A stretch of 64,000 nt of DNA from Flavobacteriales bacterium (GTDB lineage: Bacteria; Bacteroidota; Bacteroidia; Flavobacteriales_D; Crocinitomicaceae), in assembly GCA_022361195.1 (NCBI GenBank), contig JAKSBJ010000223.1, positions 62,001-126,000 of the forward strand. Direction: 5' to 3'. The notes beneath the pieces are model-generated. The model was not told the DNA's origin, did not search any database, and saw nothing but the letters and a program-made list of their open reading frames with translations. Below, piece after piece: positions 18,028 to 25,756 of the stretch. Position numbers and translations under genes: made by a program. How positions within the stretch are numbered: position 1 is the first letter of the stretch; each line of letters starts with the position of its first letter.

Positions 18028-19926
18028 ATGAAAAAAATTTTACTACCGGTTCTAGCGCTTTGCACTGCTGGAGCTTACGGACAGACTTACTTCAGCGATG
18101 ATTTCGCTTCAGGTCTTGGATCCTGGACACTCATCGACGCTGATGGTGACGGAAACGAGTGGAATATCTCTAATGCAGCTGCTTACGGAAGTGCAGTGCC
18201 ATTTGACGGAGATTTTGCTCAGTCACGATCTTGGACAGGTGCTGACGGAGCCTTAAATCCTGACAACTACATGGTTTCAACTGCAGGAATTTCTATTCCA
18301 GGTGCTGCTGGTAACTGTGTTTTATCTTGGACAACAGGAACTATTCAAGGAGCTCCTTTCCATGAAGAGAATTATTCAGTATTGGTTGCCACTGGAACAG
18401 ATGTAGCTTCTTTATTAGCTGCTGATGAAGTTTTCACTGAAACACTTGCTGATGATCAAGAAGTTTTGAATCGTTCAGTAGATTTATCTGCTTACATCGG
18501 TTCTACTATTTACATTGCATTCCGTCACCACTCTTGTACTAACATGAACATGTTGGTTGTTGATGACGTAACTGTTGCAACGCTTCCTGATTACGATATC
18601 TCTGTTAACTCATTAAACCTTCAAACTTTTGTTGAAGCTGGAATGGTTAACATTGAAGGTGAAGTAAAAAACAACGGTGCAATGACTATTACTTCATTCG
18701 ACCTTACTTGGGATGATGGTACTGGACCAAACACTGAAACTATCTCTACTTCTATTGCTTCTGGTGGAACATATACTTTCACTCATACAGATCAATTGAA
18801 TGCTGTTGGAGGAACTGCTTACTCTGTTGAAGTTTGTGCTGACTTAGTTGACGATGCTGAGCCTGCAAATGACTGTATGACTGGAAACGTTAATACTGTT
18901 ACTGAAGTTCCAGAAAAACACACTGTAGGTGAAGAAAAAACTGGTACTTGGTGTGGATGGTGTCCAAGAGGTGCTGTAGCACTTGAGGACATGGAGTCTA
19001 CTTCTACTTTCCACGGTGTTGCTGTTCACAATGGTGACCCAATGGTTGTTGCTTCTTACGACGGTGCTATCGGAACTTACGTTCCTGGTGGATATCCTGG
19101 TGCTGGTGTAGATAGAGTTTTAGCTGGTGACCCAACTAACTTCTCTGCTATGCATTCTGCACGAGTTAACACTATTTCTCCTGCTTCTATTACTGCTGAG
19201 TACGAAGAAGTTGGTGGAAACATGGAAGTTACTATTACAGCTGATATCGTAGGACCATGGAATGGAGACTACAGATTAGGTGCTATCGTTGTTGAGGATA
19301 ACGTAACTGGAACTTCTTCAGGATACGCTCAAGCTAACTACTATGACGGTGGTGGAGCTGGACCATTAGATGGTGCTGGTCACGACTGGACAACTGCTGG
19401 GAACCCTGTTCCTGCTGCTGACATGGAGTACGATCACGTAGCTCGTGCTTTAGGTGATAACCAAATCTTAGGAGCTTCTGGATCACTTCCAACTGTAGGT
19501 GTAGCTGGTACTACTGAGTCTCATACTTATACTATCGCTATCGGATCTGATTGGGATATGGCTAACGTACATGTTATTGGTATCTTGGTTGACGGATCTA
19601 CTGGAGAAATCCTTAATGCTGGATCTGATGCTCACGCTGCTGTTGATGGAATCGAAGAAGTTTCTGCTGAGAACTTCAACGTATCTGTATTCCCTAACCC
19701 ATCTGCTGACATGACTAACATTAAAGTTTCTTTAGAAGAGGCTTCTAACGTTACTGTAGAAATCTACAACTTATTAGGAGAAATGGTTTACAGTTCTAAC
19801 ACTGACAACCTTTCTGCTGGAGAGTACTTCTACCAAGTAGATGTTGCTGATTACTCAGCTGGAATCTATACAGTTAAAACAACTGTTAACAACGAATCTA
19901 AAACAACTAAGCTTTCTGTAAAGTAA
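18028..19926 (+). CDS. Secreted choice-of-anchor J / Omp28-like thioredoxin-fold protein with T9SS type A sorting domain
   Basis: Multidomain surface protein of 632 residues. After a signal peptide ending AYGQ comes a choice-of-anchor J (cleaved-adhesin-like) domain at about 20-187 (YFSDDFASGLGSWTLIDADG ... MLVVDDVTVA), then a CARDB-like Ig domain at about 190-298. Residues about 300-535 resemble Omp28-type thioredoxin folds, with a redox-type WCGWCPRG motif (C309, C312) followed by FHGVAVHNGDPM. The last about 80 residues are a T9SS type A domain (FNVSVFPNPSADMTNIKVS ... YSAGIYTVKTTVNNESKTTKLSVK). Codon use is strongly biased to a few codons (GGT/GGA, GCT, ACT, TCT, AAC), unlike most neighbours, pointing to high expression. 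Perfect terminator follows. An extracellular disulfide role is inferred; adhesion is an alternative. Confidence 0.88.
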   Translation: MKKILLPVLALCTAGAYGQTYFSDDFASGLGSWTLIDADGDGNEWNISNAAAYGSAVPFDGDFAQSRSWTGADGALNPDNYMVSTAGISIPGAAGNCVLSWTTGTIQGAPFHEENYSVLVATGTDVASLLAADEVFTETLADDQEVLNRSVDLSAYIGSTIYIAFRHHSCTNMNMLVVDDVTVATLPDYDISVNSLNLQTFVEAGMVNIEGEVKNNGAMTITSFDLTWDDGTGPNTETISTSIASGGTYTFTHTDQLNAVGGTAYSVEVCADLVDDAEPANDCMTGNVNTVTEVPEKHTVGEEKTGTWCGWCPRGAVALEDMESTSTFHGVAVHNGDPMVVASYDGAIGTYVPGGYPGAGVDRVLAGDPTNFSAMHSARVNTISPASITAEYEEVGGNMEVTITADIVGPWNGDYRLGAIVVEDNVTGTSSGYAQANYYDGGGAGPLDGAGHDWTTAGNPVPAADMEYDHVARALGDNQILGASGSLPTVGVAGTTESHTYTIAIGSDWDMANVHVIGILVDGSTGEILNAGSDAHAAVDGIEEVSAENFNVSVFPNPSADMTNIKVSLEEASNVTVEIYNLLGEMVYSSNTDNLSAGEYFYQVDVADYSAGIYTVKTTVNNESKTTKLSVK

Positions 19927-19954
19927 GCCGTTGACTTTATATAAAATTCGGAAG

Positions 19955-19978
19955 GAGCCGTTACGTTTGTAACGGCTC
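19955..19978 (+). terminator. Strong intrinsic terminator
   Basis: GAGCCGTTAC (19955-19964) and GTAACGGCTC (19969-19978) form a perfect 10-bp stem with a GTTT loop. Eight T follow. It ends the gene at 18028-19926 and separates it from the TlpA-like gene. Confidence 0.93.
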
Positions 19979-20040
19979 TTTTTTTGTTTCTCAAAAGCCC
20001 TTTTAACCCCTTTGGAATCTCAAGAATATCAGGATTAAAT

Positions 20041-20073
20041 TCTTGAATTCACTGAAATTAATTTCTACATTTG
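20041..20073 (+). promoter_or_regulatory. Promoter of the TlpA-DUF6029-Omp28 unit
   Basis: TCTTG (20041-20045), a 20-base spacer and TACATTTG (20066-20073) fit the Bacteroidota TTG / TAnnTTTG promoter. The start codon is at 20127, leaving a leader of roughly 45 bases. Confidence 0.55.
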
Positions 20074-20126
20074 ATTCCACCGAATTTTGGTCTGATATTT
20101 GAATAGTCTAGAATAAACAAAAAATT

Positions 20127-20639
20127 ATGAAAAAATTAAGTATACTCCTTATCGCAGCAGGCTTGTTTGCCACACTATCATTTGTTAATGATGGCGGAAT
20201 TGATACCGGTAAAAAAATGCCTACCGTTATGATCAAAGATATGGAGGGTCATGACATTAATACCGCAGAAGTTTCAAATGATGGGAATCCAATAGTTATT
20301 TCGTTCTGGGCTACTTGGTGTAAACCTTGTCGACTTGAATTAAATACTATCATGGATGACTACGATGATCTTGTAGAAGAGACTGGAGTTAAATTAGTCG
20401 CTGTTTCAATTGATGATGAAAGAAACAAACACAAAGTTGAACCTACTGTTAACGCTGCAGGATGGGATTACGATATTTGGTTAGACCCAAATGGTGATTT
20501 AAAACGAGCTTTAGGTGTTAACAACGTTCCTCAAACGTTCTTGTTAAACGGAGAAGGATCGATTGTATGGACACATAGTGGATTCTCTCCTGGAGACGAA
20601 GAAGAATTGTACGACGAAATTCGTAAGATCAGTAAATAA
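20127..20639 (+). CDS. TlpA-like thioredoxin-fold protein
   Basis: Exported thiol-disulfide oxidoreductase of 170 residues. A signal peptide (MKKLSILLIAAGLFATLSFV) is followed by a TlpA/ResA-like redoxin domain: VISFWATWCKPCRLEL with the active pair C65/C68 (WCKPC), LVAVSIDDERN, and the cis-Pro loop in GVNNVPQTFLLNGEGSIVWTHSGF. It probably works in the periplasm as a reductant. The signal peptide lacks an obvious lipobox Cys. It is the first gene of the unit that continues, 34 bases later, with the DUF6029 barrel and then the Omp28 lipoprotein, suggesting that it acts on those cysteine-containing envelope proteins (inference). Cytochrome c maturation is another known role of the family, but no ccm gene is nearby. 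Confidence 0.88.
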   Translation: MKKLSILLIAAGLFATLSFVNDGGIDTGKKMPTVMIKDMEGHDINTAEVSNDGNPIVISFWATWCKPCRLELNTIMDDYDDLVEETGVKLVAVSIDDERNKHKVEPTVNAAGWDYDIWLDPNGDLKRALGVNNVPQTFLLNGEGSIVWTHSGFSPGDEEELYDEIRKISK

Positions 20640-20673
20640 GAAGAAAACGTAACAAAACAAACATCCCGGATTC

Positions 20674-22332
20674 ATGAAAAAACTTTTAAGCAGTTTAGTA
20701 CTGTTCCTACCCTTTTGTTCGATAGCTCAAAATCAGATTTTCGATCGAGCTAATGTGACTGGGAATATGGAAACCACCATTCAGTACTTGAATGATGATT
20801 CTACCATTGGAGCTTTTGCCCCTGAGCAAAAAGCAGTAATGAACTCCTATTTGAATGTCAATTATTCATTAGGGAAATTCAGAACGGGTGTTCGTTTTGA
20901 GAGTTATTTACCTTCTATTGCTGGTTATCCGGCTTTTTATAGTGGAACTGGGATAGGATATCGCTTTGCTGAATATTCGGGAGAAAAGATTCAGGTTACC
21001 ATGGGTAACTTCTTTGAGCAATTTGGTAGTGGTTTAATCTTTCGTTCGTATGAAGAACGTGCTTTGGGATTAGATAACGCTATGGACGGTGCTCGAATTC
21101 GTTTCTCTCCGATTAAAGGGATGCAATTAAAAGGGGTTTACGGTCGTCAGCGATTTAATTTTGACGATGGAAAGGTTATTTTGTCCGAAGGTGTTGTAAG
21201 AGGTTTCGATGGGGATGTGAATTTGAATGATCTAATTCCAAGTTTCTCTGATTCCAAATTAAAAGTTTCCCTCGGAGGTAGTTTTGTAAGTAAATACGAA
21301 TCGGCAAATAATGATACACTTATCATTCCTAAAAACGTTGGTTCATATGGAGGTCGTCTTTCATTGAGATACTCGAAGTTTTACATTAATGGAGAGTACA
21401 TTCACAAAGAAAACGATCCATCTGCTCAAAATAACTACATCTATAACAGTGGTCATGGAATCTTAATTAACATGGGATATTCCAAAAAAGGATTGGGAAT
21501 CTTATTATCAGCGAAATCTATTGACAACTTAAGTTACCGATCTCAGCGTGATGTAATTGGAAACCAATTGTTCATCAATTACCTTCCAGCATTGAGTAAT
21601 CAACATACTTACAACCTTGCAGGAACCTTGTATCCTTATGCATCTCAGCCCAACGGTGAGGTTGCTTACCAATTGGATTTTCTTTACAAGATTCCGAAAA
21701 AGACTAAAATTGGAGGAAAATACGGAACAGACCTTCACTTAAATGTATCCGTTGTAACCGCTCCTGTTCAACATACAAGCAATATGAACTTTAATGTTGA
21801 TCGTATTGCCTATGAGGGGCGTCCTTTTGATGGAAGTGATAGTTTATACAACTTTGATTTGAACTTCCACGTTTCACGTAAATTCAATAAAAAATTCAAG
21901 GCCAGCGCACACTATTTCCACTTTGTCTTTAACAACGAAGTAAATACGGTTACTAAGAAAGCAAGTGGTTATATCACTTCCGATATCGGAGTTATAGATA
22001 TGCAATACAAAATCAACAGAAAGCATGCTTTGCGAATGGAGATTCAGGGATTGTTCACAAAACAAGATAGAGGAAACTGGGCAACAGCCTTGTTAGAATA
22101 TACCATTTCACCAGGTTGGTTTGTCGCTGTGATGGATCAGTGGAATTATGGTAATTCAACCGTTAAAGACCGTTTACATTATTTGTTAGGATCATTTGGA
22201 TATACACATAACAGTTCTAGATTCATGTTTACGTTTGGTAAGCAAAGAGAAGGAATATTTTGTATTGGAGGGGTTTGTCGACCTGTACCTGCCACAAATG
22301 GTCTAACCTTTACGTTCACAACTACGTTCTAG
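20674..22332 (+). CDS. DUF6029 family outer-membrane beta-barrel protein
   Basis: Predicted outer-membrane barrel of 552 residues with unknown function. A signal peptide (MKKLLSSLVLFLPFCSIAQ) precedes many alternating amphipathic strands rich in Tyr, Phe and Gly (for example KFRTGVRFESYLPSIAGYPA, QVTMGNFFEQFGSGLIFRSY), and the protein ends in the barrel-type TFTFTTTF. I recognise the DUF6029 family pattern from memory. Near the end a Cys pair, C530 and C535, occurs in FCIGGVCRPVP, placed between two strands and so in a loop or turn. It lies between a TlpA-like thioredoxin (34 bases upstream) and an Omp28 lipoprotein (18 bases downstream) and is almost certainly co-transcribed with both. Confidence 0.8.
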   Translation: MKKLLSSLVLFLPFCSIAQNQIFDRANVTGNMETTIQYLNDDSTIGAFAPEQKAVMNSYLNVNYSLGKFRTGVRFESYLPSIAGYPAFYSGTGIGYRFAEYSGEKIQVTMGNFFEQFGSGLIFRSYEERALGLDNAMDGARIRFSPIKGMQLKGVYGRQRFNFDDGKVILSEGVVRGFDGDVNLNDLIPSFSDSKLKVSLGGSFVSKYESANNDTLIIPKNVGSYGGRLSLRYSKFYINGEYIHKENDPSAQNNYIYNSGHGILINMGYSKKGLGILLSAKSIDNLSYRSQRDVIGNQLFINYLPALSNQHTYNLAGTLYPYASQPNGEVAYQLDFLYKIPKKTKIGGKYGTDLHLNVSVVTAPVQHTSNMNFNVDRIAYEGRPFDGSDSLYNFDLNFHVSRKFNKKFKASAHYFHFVFNNEVNTVTKKASGYITSDIGVIDMQYKINRKHALRMEIQGLFTKQDRGNWATALLEYTISPGWFVAVMDQWNYGNSTVKDRLHYLLGSFGYTHNSSRFMFTFGKQREGIFCIGGVCRPVPATNGLTFTFTTTF

Positions 22333-22350
22333 TAAATAGATTAAAGTATT

Positions 22351-23268
22351 ATGAAAAAGTCATTAGCAGTATTAAGTGGATTAATCCTTGCAATTGGGTT
22401 GAATGTTTCATGTGATAAAGTAACTCAACCTCATATTATCCAAACATCATTGGATACAACTCTTTATCCTGGAAATTTTATTGAGTACGAATTTCCAACT
22501 TTTACGCAGAATACAAATACTGAACGAAATGTGTTATTGGAAGACTATACCGGACACAAATGTTCATTTTGCCCTGCTGCCGCGGAAATGGCAGAAGGAT
22601 TAGAAGATGCTAATCCAGGTCGTGTTTTTGTAGCAACAATTCATGCAGGGGCAGCTAATAATGGTGTTTCCGATTTCCAAAAAACGAATGAGAGTGGGAT
22701 GTATACGCGTGACTTCACTACTACAGAAGGGAAAGAAATGGCCAGTGATTTCTTTCAAATGGGGGTAGGATTTAATGCCAACCCTAAAGGAACTGTAAAC
22801 CGTTTAGAAGAAGCAGGTTTATTCTTCCTGAATTCTCCAGATTGGGAAGGTAAAGTGAATGAAGTTTTAGCCTCTGAGCTTAATATTAACCTACAAGCAC
22901 AATCTAGCTACTTTGATGAGACAAAAGGAATTTTCCTTCACGTAGAAACGGAGTTCATCAACAATTTAGAAGGAGAATATAACATCGTTGTTTACATATT
23001 GCAAAAATCGATTGTTGATTGGCAATTGAAATTTGGAGAAGGTGACATTCCTGACTATAATCACCACAATGTTCACATTGGAAACATGTTTGGTGAAACC
23101 TGGGGACGTAGTGTTGCTTCAGGAAGTATTTCGGCCGGAACAAAAGTTCAAACCGATTTCTCTTACCAAATTCCAGATGGTTTAACAAAAGATGACATTC
23201 TTAGTTTGATTTATGTATATGATAAATCAAATTATGAAGTAATGCAGGTTATTGAGCACAAATTTTAA
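22351..23268 (+). CDS. Omp28-related lipoprotein, copy 1
   Basis: Lipoprotein of 305 residues. The signal peptide ends in LNVSC with the lipidated Cys at C21. The body is the Omp28-related fold seen in Porphyromonas Omp28 and relatives: RNVLLEDYTGHKCSFCPAAA with a thioredoxin-like CxxC (C71, C74), then RVFVATIHAGAANNGVSDFQ and a C-terminal beta-rich domain. Omp28 proteins are reported surface lipoproteins; redox chemistry is inferred from the CxxC. It is the third gene of the TlpA-DUF6029-Omp28 unit (18-base gap). The next gene is a close paralogue of the same length. Confidence 0.87.
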   Translation: MKKSLAVLSGLILAIGLNVSCDKVTQPHIIQTSLDTTLYPGNFIEYEFPTFTQNTNTERNVLLEDYTGHKCSFCPAAAEMAEGLEDANPGRVFVATIHAGAANNGVSDFQKTNESGMYTRDFTTTEGKEMASDFFQMGVGFNANPKGTVNRLEEAGLFFLNSPDWEGKVNEVLASELNINLQAQSSYFDETKGIFLHVETEFINNLEGEYNIVVYILQKSIVDWQLKFGEGDIPDYNHHNVHIGNMFGETWGRSVASGSISAGTKVQTDFSYQIPDGLTKDDILSLIYVYDKSNYEVMQVIEHKF

Positions 23269-23312
23269 TGTCTCTATAATTTAGGATTACTTTTTCAACT
23301 TACTTACCTACT

Positions 23313-23331
23313 GTGGTTTTAGACCACTTTT
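23313..23331 (+). terminator. Weak hairpin between the Omp28 genes
   Basis: GTGGT (23313-23317) pairs with ACCAC (23323-23327), followed by a short T run. The 5-bp stem is too weak to be sure; it may partly end the upstream unit. Confidence 0.3.
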
Positions 23332-23349
23332 TACGATAACTGCGTTATA

Positions 23350-23378
23350 AGTACTTAAATAGTACTTCACTAAATTTA
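23350..23378 (+). promoter_or_regulatory. Paired AGTACTT repeats and -7-like box before Omp28 copy 2
   Basis: AGTACTT occurs at 23350-23356 and again at 23361-23367, exactly 11 bases (one helical turn) apart, and AGTACT is itself a palindrome. TAAATTTA (23371-23378) follows, one base off TAnnTTTG. Together they look like an operator next to a promoter for the second paralogue. Confidence 0.35.
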
Positions 23379-23384
23379 CATACC

Positions 23385-24302
23385 ATGTTCTCAAAATTAT
23401 CTTTATTCTCGAGCTTATTCTTTTTACTTACTTTGATTTCTTCTTGTGACAAAGAACGAACTCCAGTTGTTGTTCAAACCGATTTGGATACCTCTTTATA
23501 TCCGGGGAATTTTTTGAATTATGAATATCCCGAATTTGGTGAGAATACCAATACAGAACGAAATGTACTTTTAGAGGATTATACCGGACACCAGTGTTCA
23601 TTCTGTCCTGGAGCGGCTATTGTTGCCGAAGGTTTAGAAAATGATAATCCTGACCGTGTTTTTGTAGCAACAATTCATGCTGGTGCGACAGCCAGTGGAA
23701 TTTCTGATTTTCAGAAGATCAACTCAAGTGGAATGTACACACGTGACTTCACTACTCCAGAAGGGCGTGAGATGGCATCAACATTTACTGATTTAGGAGA
23801 GTTTAGCACAAATCCTGAAGGAACCATTAATCGTGTTGAAGAAAGTGGAAAGTTCTTTTTGAAAGCCGCTCATTGGTCGGACAAAGTGGATGAAGTACTT
23901 GCTTCTGAGCTGGAGGTTAATCTACAAGCAAAATCAAACTACTTTGAGGAGACTCATGGAGTATTCTTGCACATTGAAACCGAATTTCTATCGGACCTTC
24001 AAGGTGACTACAACATTGTAGGATACGTTATTCAGAAAAAGATTATCGACTGGCAATTAATATTTGGAGAAGGTCCTGTGGCCGATTATGAGCATCACAA
24101 CGTCCACATTGGGAATTTATTTGGTGAAACCTGGGGTAGAAATATCGTATCCGGACAAGTTTCGGCTGGAACGAAATTAGAATCAGAGTTCTCTTATCAA
24201 ATTCCAAGTGGTCTTGAAAAGGATGATTTGCACTTTTTGATTTACGTCTATGATAAATCTTCTTATGAAGTAAAGCAAGTTATCAAGCATGAGATAGAAT
24301 AA
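23385..24302 (+). CDS. Omp28-related lipoprotein, copy 2
   Basis: Paralogue of the preceding gene with the same length (305) and the same landmarks: lipobox ending ISSC (C21), the stretch TSLYPGNFLNYEYPEF, EDYTGHQCSFCPGAA with C71/C74, and IHAGATASGISDFQK. Much of the two proteins is identical by eye (for example HHNVHIGN.FGETWGR near the C-terminal third), so this is a tandem duplication, although the DNA has diverged at many third positions and is not recent. The 116-base gap holds its own promoter-like signals, so the two copies may be expressed under different conditions. Confidence 0.87.
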   Translation: MFSKLSLFSSLFFLLTLISSCDKERTPVVVQTDLDTSLYPGNFLNYEYPEFGENTNTERNVLLEDYTGHQCSFCPGAAIVAEGLENDNPDRVFVATIHAGATASGISDFQKINSSGMYTRDFTTPEGREMASTFTDLGEFSTNPEGTINRVEESGKFFLKAAHWSDKVDEVLASELEVNLQAKSNYFEETHGVFLHIETEFLSDLQGDYNIVGYVIQKKIIDWQLIFGEGPVADYEHHNVHIGNLFGETWGRNIVSGQVSAGTKLESEFSYQIPSGLEKDDLHFLIYVYDKSSYEVKQVIKHEIE

Positions 24303-24478
24303 CTCTCTTGCTTCTTTTATTGAGTTTTAAAGCGGTTTTAAATAACTTTTAACGGATATTCCTATCCAGCTCTCTTTGCTCCCTTAAACAGACACCATTC
24401 TGCATAAAAGGATTTAGGCATTTGAGCATTTAACATTTTTTTGTAACTTCTAGAAAATATAGTGTGAAGATATACGTC

Positions 24479-24498
24479 TTTAAATATGGATATTTAAA
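24479..24498. repeat. Perfect inverted repeat, possible operator
   Basis: TTTAAATAT, two G, then ATATTTAAA: nine matched pairs with a 2-base centre. The loop is too short for an RNA hairpin, and there is no T run, so a dimeric regulator site is more plausible than a terminator. It lies about 40 bases upstream of the small-gene promoter. Confidence 0.4.
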
Positions 24499-24539
24499 CG
24501 ATTTACCAGATTATTGTTAATAAGTTAATCGAAAATTCA

Positions 24540-24570
24540 TATTGGTTTATCGGATAATTACCTATATTTG
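24540..24570 (+). promoter_or_regulatory. Promoter of the 61-residue gene
   Basis: TATTG (24540-24544), an 18-base spacer and a perfect TATATTTG (24563-24570). The ATG is at 24598, giving a leader of about 20 bases. Confidence 0.6.
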
Positions 24571-24597
24571 ACGAACATTTTACTAAACTAGTACTTT

Positions 24598-24783
24598 ATG
24601 TTAGAATTATGCAAGGAGATACTAACGAAAGTTAGTTTTGACAGGATTTTATTCCAGAAGGAGTTGGCAAAGGCAATTCAATGGATAAAGTCAGAAGAGT
24701 TGGACGTATTTAAAGACTGGTGTCAATCCATGTTTGGGAAGAAATACCCTGAAATACTCCAATTAGCTTTTACAAAAGCTTAA
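24598..24783 (+). CDS. Small uncharacterised cytoplasmic protein (61 aa)
   Basis: Compact soluble protein without signal peptide or membrane segment. It looks mostly helical: LELCKEILTKVSFDRILFQ, ELAKAIQWIKSEELDVFKDW, then YPEILQLAFTKA. It has two Trp (W29, W41) and two Cys (C5, C42). I do not recognise a named domain; I have an unverified impression that similar about 60-residue proteins are common in Flavobacteriia. It is a real gene rather than chance, because a strong promoter precedes it, a perfect terminator follows 31 bases later, and the reading frame fills the unit exactly. No function is proposed. Confidence 0.75.
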   Translation: MLELCKEILTKVSFDRILFQKELAKAIQWIKSEELDVFKDWCQSMFGKKYPEILQLAFTKA

Positions 24784-24814
24784 GTTAAACTACTAAAGAA
24801 ATCACAATTTAATC

Positions 24815-24838
24815 AAAGCCTGACAGATGTCAGGCTTT
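24815..24838. terminator. Bidirectional terminator between small gene and queG
   Basis: AAAGCCTGAC (24815-24824) and GTCAGGCTTT (24829-24838) form a perfect 10-bp stem with an AGAT loop. T runs lie on both strands. The queG stop codon (24830-24832, minus) lies inside the stem. Confidence 0.9.
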
Positions 24839-25756
24839 TTTATTTGCCGTAAACTCGATGTTTCGCTTTAGCCCTTTGAATTTGGTTCGTTTAACAGCTG
24901 AATGCTTAAAAATCGTCTTAAATGCATCTTCACTTAGATCTAATAAATCGACTTCTCCCAAATCGGAGTGTGGTTCAAATTCATCAAAAGAATGTGGTTG
25001 TGAAAAACGGTTCCAGGGACAAACATCCTGACAGATATCACATCCAAACACCCAGTTTTCCATTTTATCATTGAATTGAGTTGGAATAAACTCATCCTTC
25101 AATTCAATCGTTAAATACGAAATACATTTTGAACCGTCAATTACATTGGCCTTTACAATAGCATCTGTTGGACAAGCATCAATACATCTCGTACATGTTC
25201 CACAATGATCAGTTGTTGGTTGATCATAATCCAATTCCAAATCCAAAATAATCTCTCCCAGAAAAAAGAAGGACCCCACCTTTGTGCTTAATAAATTCCC
25301 ATTCTTTCCTATCCATCCCAAACCAGCTCGTTCTGCCCAGGCCTTGTCTAAAACCGGAGCAGAATCCGTAAAGCATCTGGCACTTCTTTCACCACTATGC
25401 TCCTCGATAAACTCCAATAACTCCTGTAACCGTTTCCGGATCACCAAATGATAATCCTGACCATAAGCGTATTTGGAAATTTTTAGCTCTTTATGCTCAA
25501 ACAGATCTTTTTTGGGGTAATAATTCACCAAAACAGAAATAACTGAGCTGGCATCATCCACCAACAGGGCAGGATTTAATCTTTTGTCAAAGTGGTTCTC
25601 CATATAAGCCATCTTTCCATGATAGCCTTTTTCCAACCAATTTTCGAGGTGTTTCGCCTCTTGCTCAAGAAATTCAACTTTTGAAATTCCACATGCCAAA
25701 AAACCCAATTCATTGGCCTTATTTTTAATGGCTAATGAAAGTTCTGACTTGTTCAT
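24830..25756 (-). CDS. queG: tRNA epoxyqueuosine(34) reductase QueG
   Basis: Cobalamin-dependent enzyme that performs the last step of queuosine synthesis on tRNA. The proposed catalytic Asp is D131 in [11 protein letters not shown]. The ferredoxin-like part carries two 4Fe-4S clusters: [14 protein letters not shown] (C185, C188, C191, C195) and [11 protein letters not shown] (C239, C242, C246), with C211 as the further ligand. At 308 residues it is the short form without the C-terminal HEAT repeats of longer homologues, common in Bacteroidota. It overlaps the ruvB stop by 4 bases (ATGA), so it is translationally coupled to ruvB. Its stop codon lies inside a terminator stem. Confidence 0.95.
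   Translation of the reverse strand: MNKSELSLAIKNKANELGFLACGISKVEFLEQEAKHLENWLEKGYHGKMAYMENHFDKRLNPALLVDDASSVISVLVNYYPKKDLFEHKELKISKYAYGQDYHLVIRKRLQELLEFIEEHSGERSARCFTDSAPVLDKAWAERAGLGWIGKNGNLLSTKVGSFFFLGEIILDLELDYDQPTTDHCGTCTRCIDACPTDAIVKANVIDGSKCISYLTIELKDEFIPTQFNDKMENWVFGCDICQDVCPWNRFSQPHSFDEFEPHSDLGEVDLLDLSEDAFKTIFKHSAVKRTKFKGLKRNIEFTANKKA

Larger units (their letters stand above)
24303..24597. other. 295-base intergenic region
   Basis: No coding or RNA gene is seen. It is very A/T-rich and contains a perfect 9-bp inverted repeat at 24479-24498 and the promoter at 24540-24570 of the small downstream gene. No convincing terminator for the Omp28 gene is visible. Confidence 0.4.
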
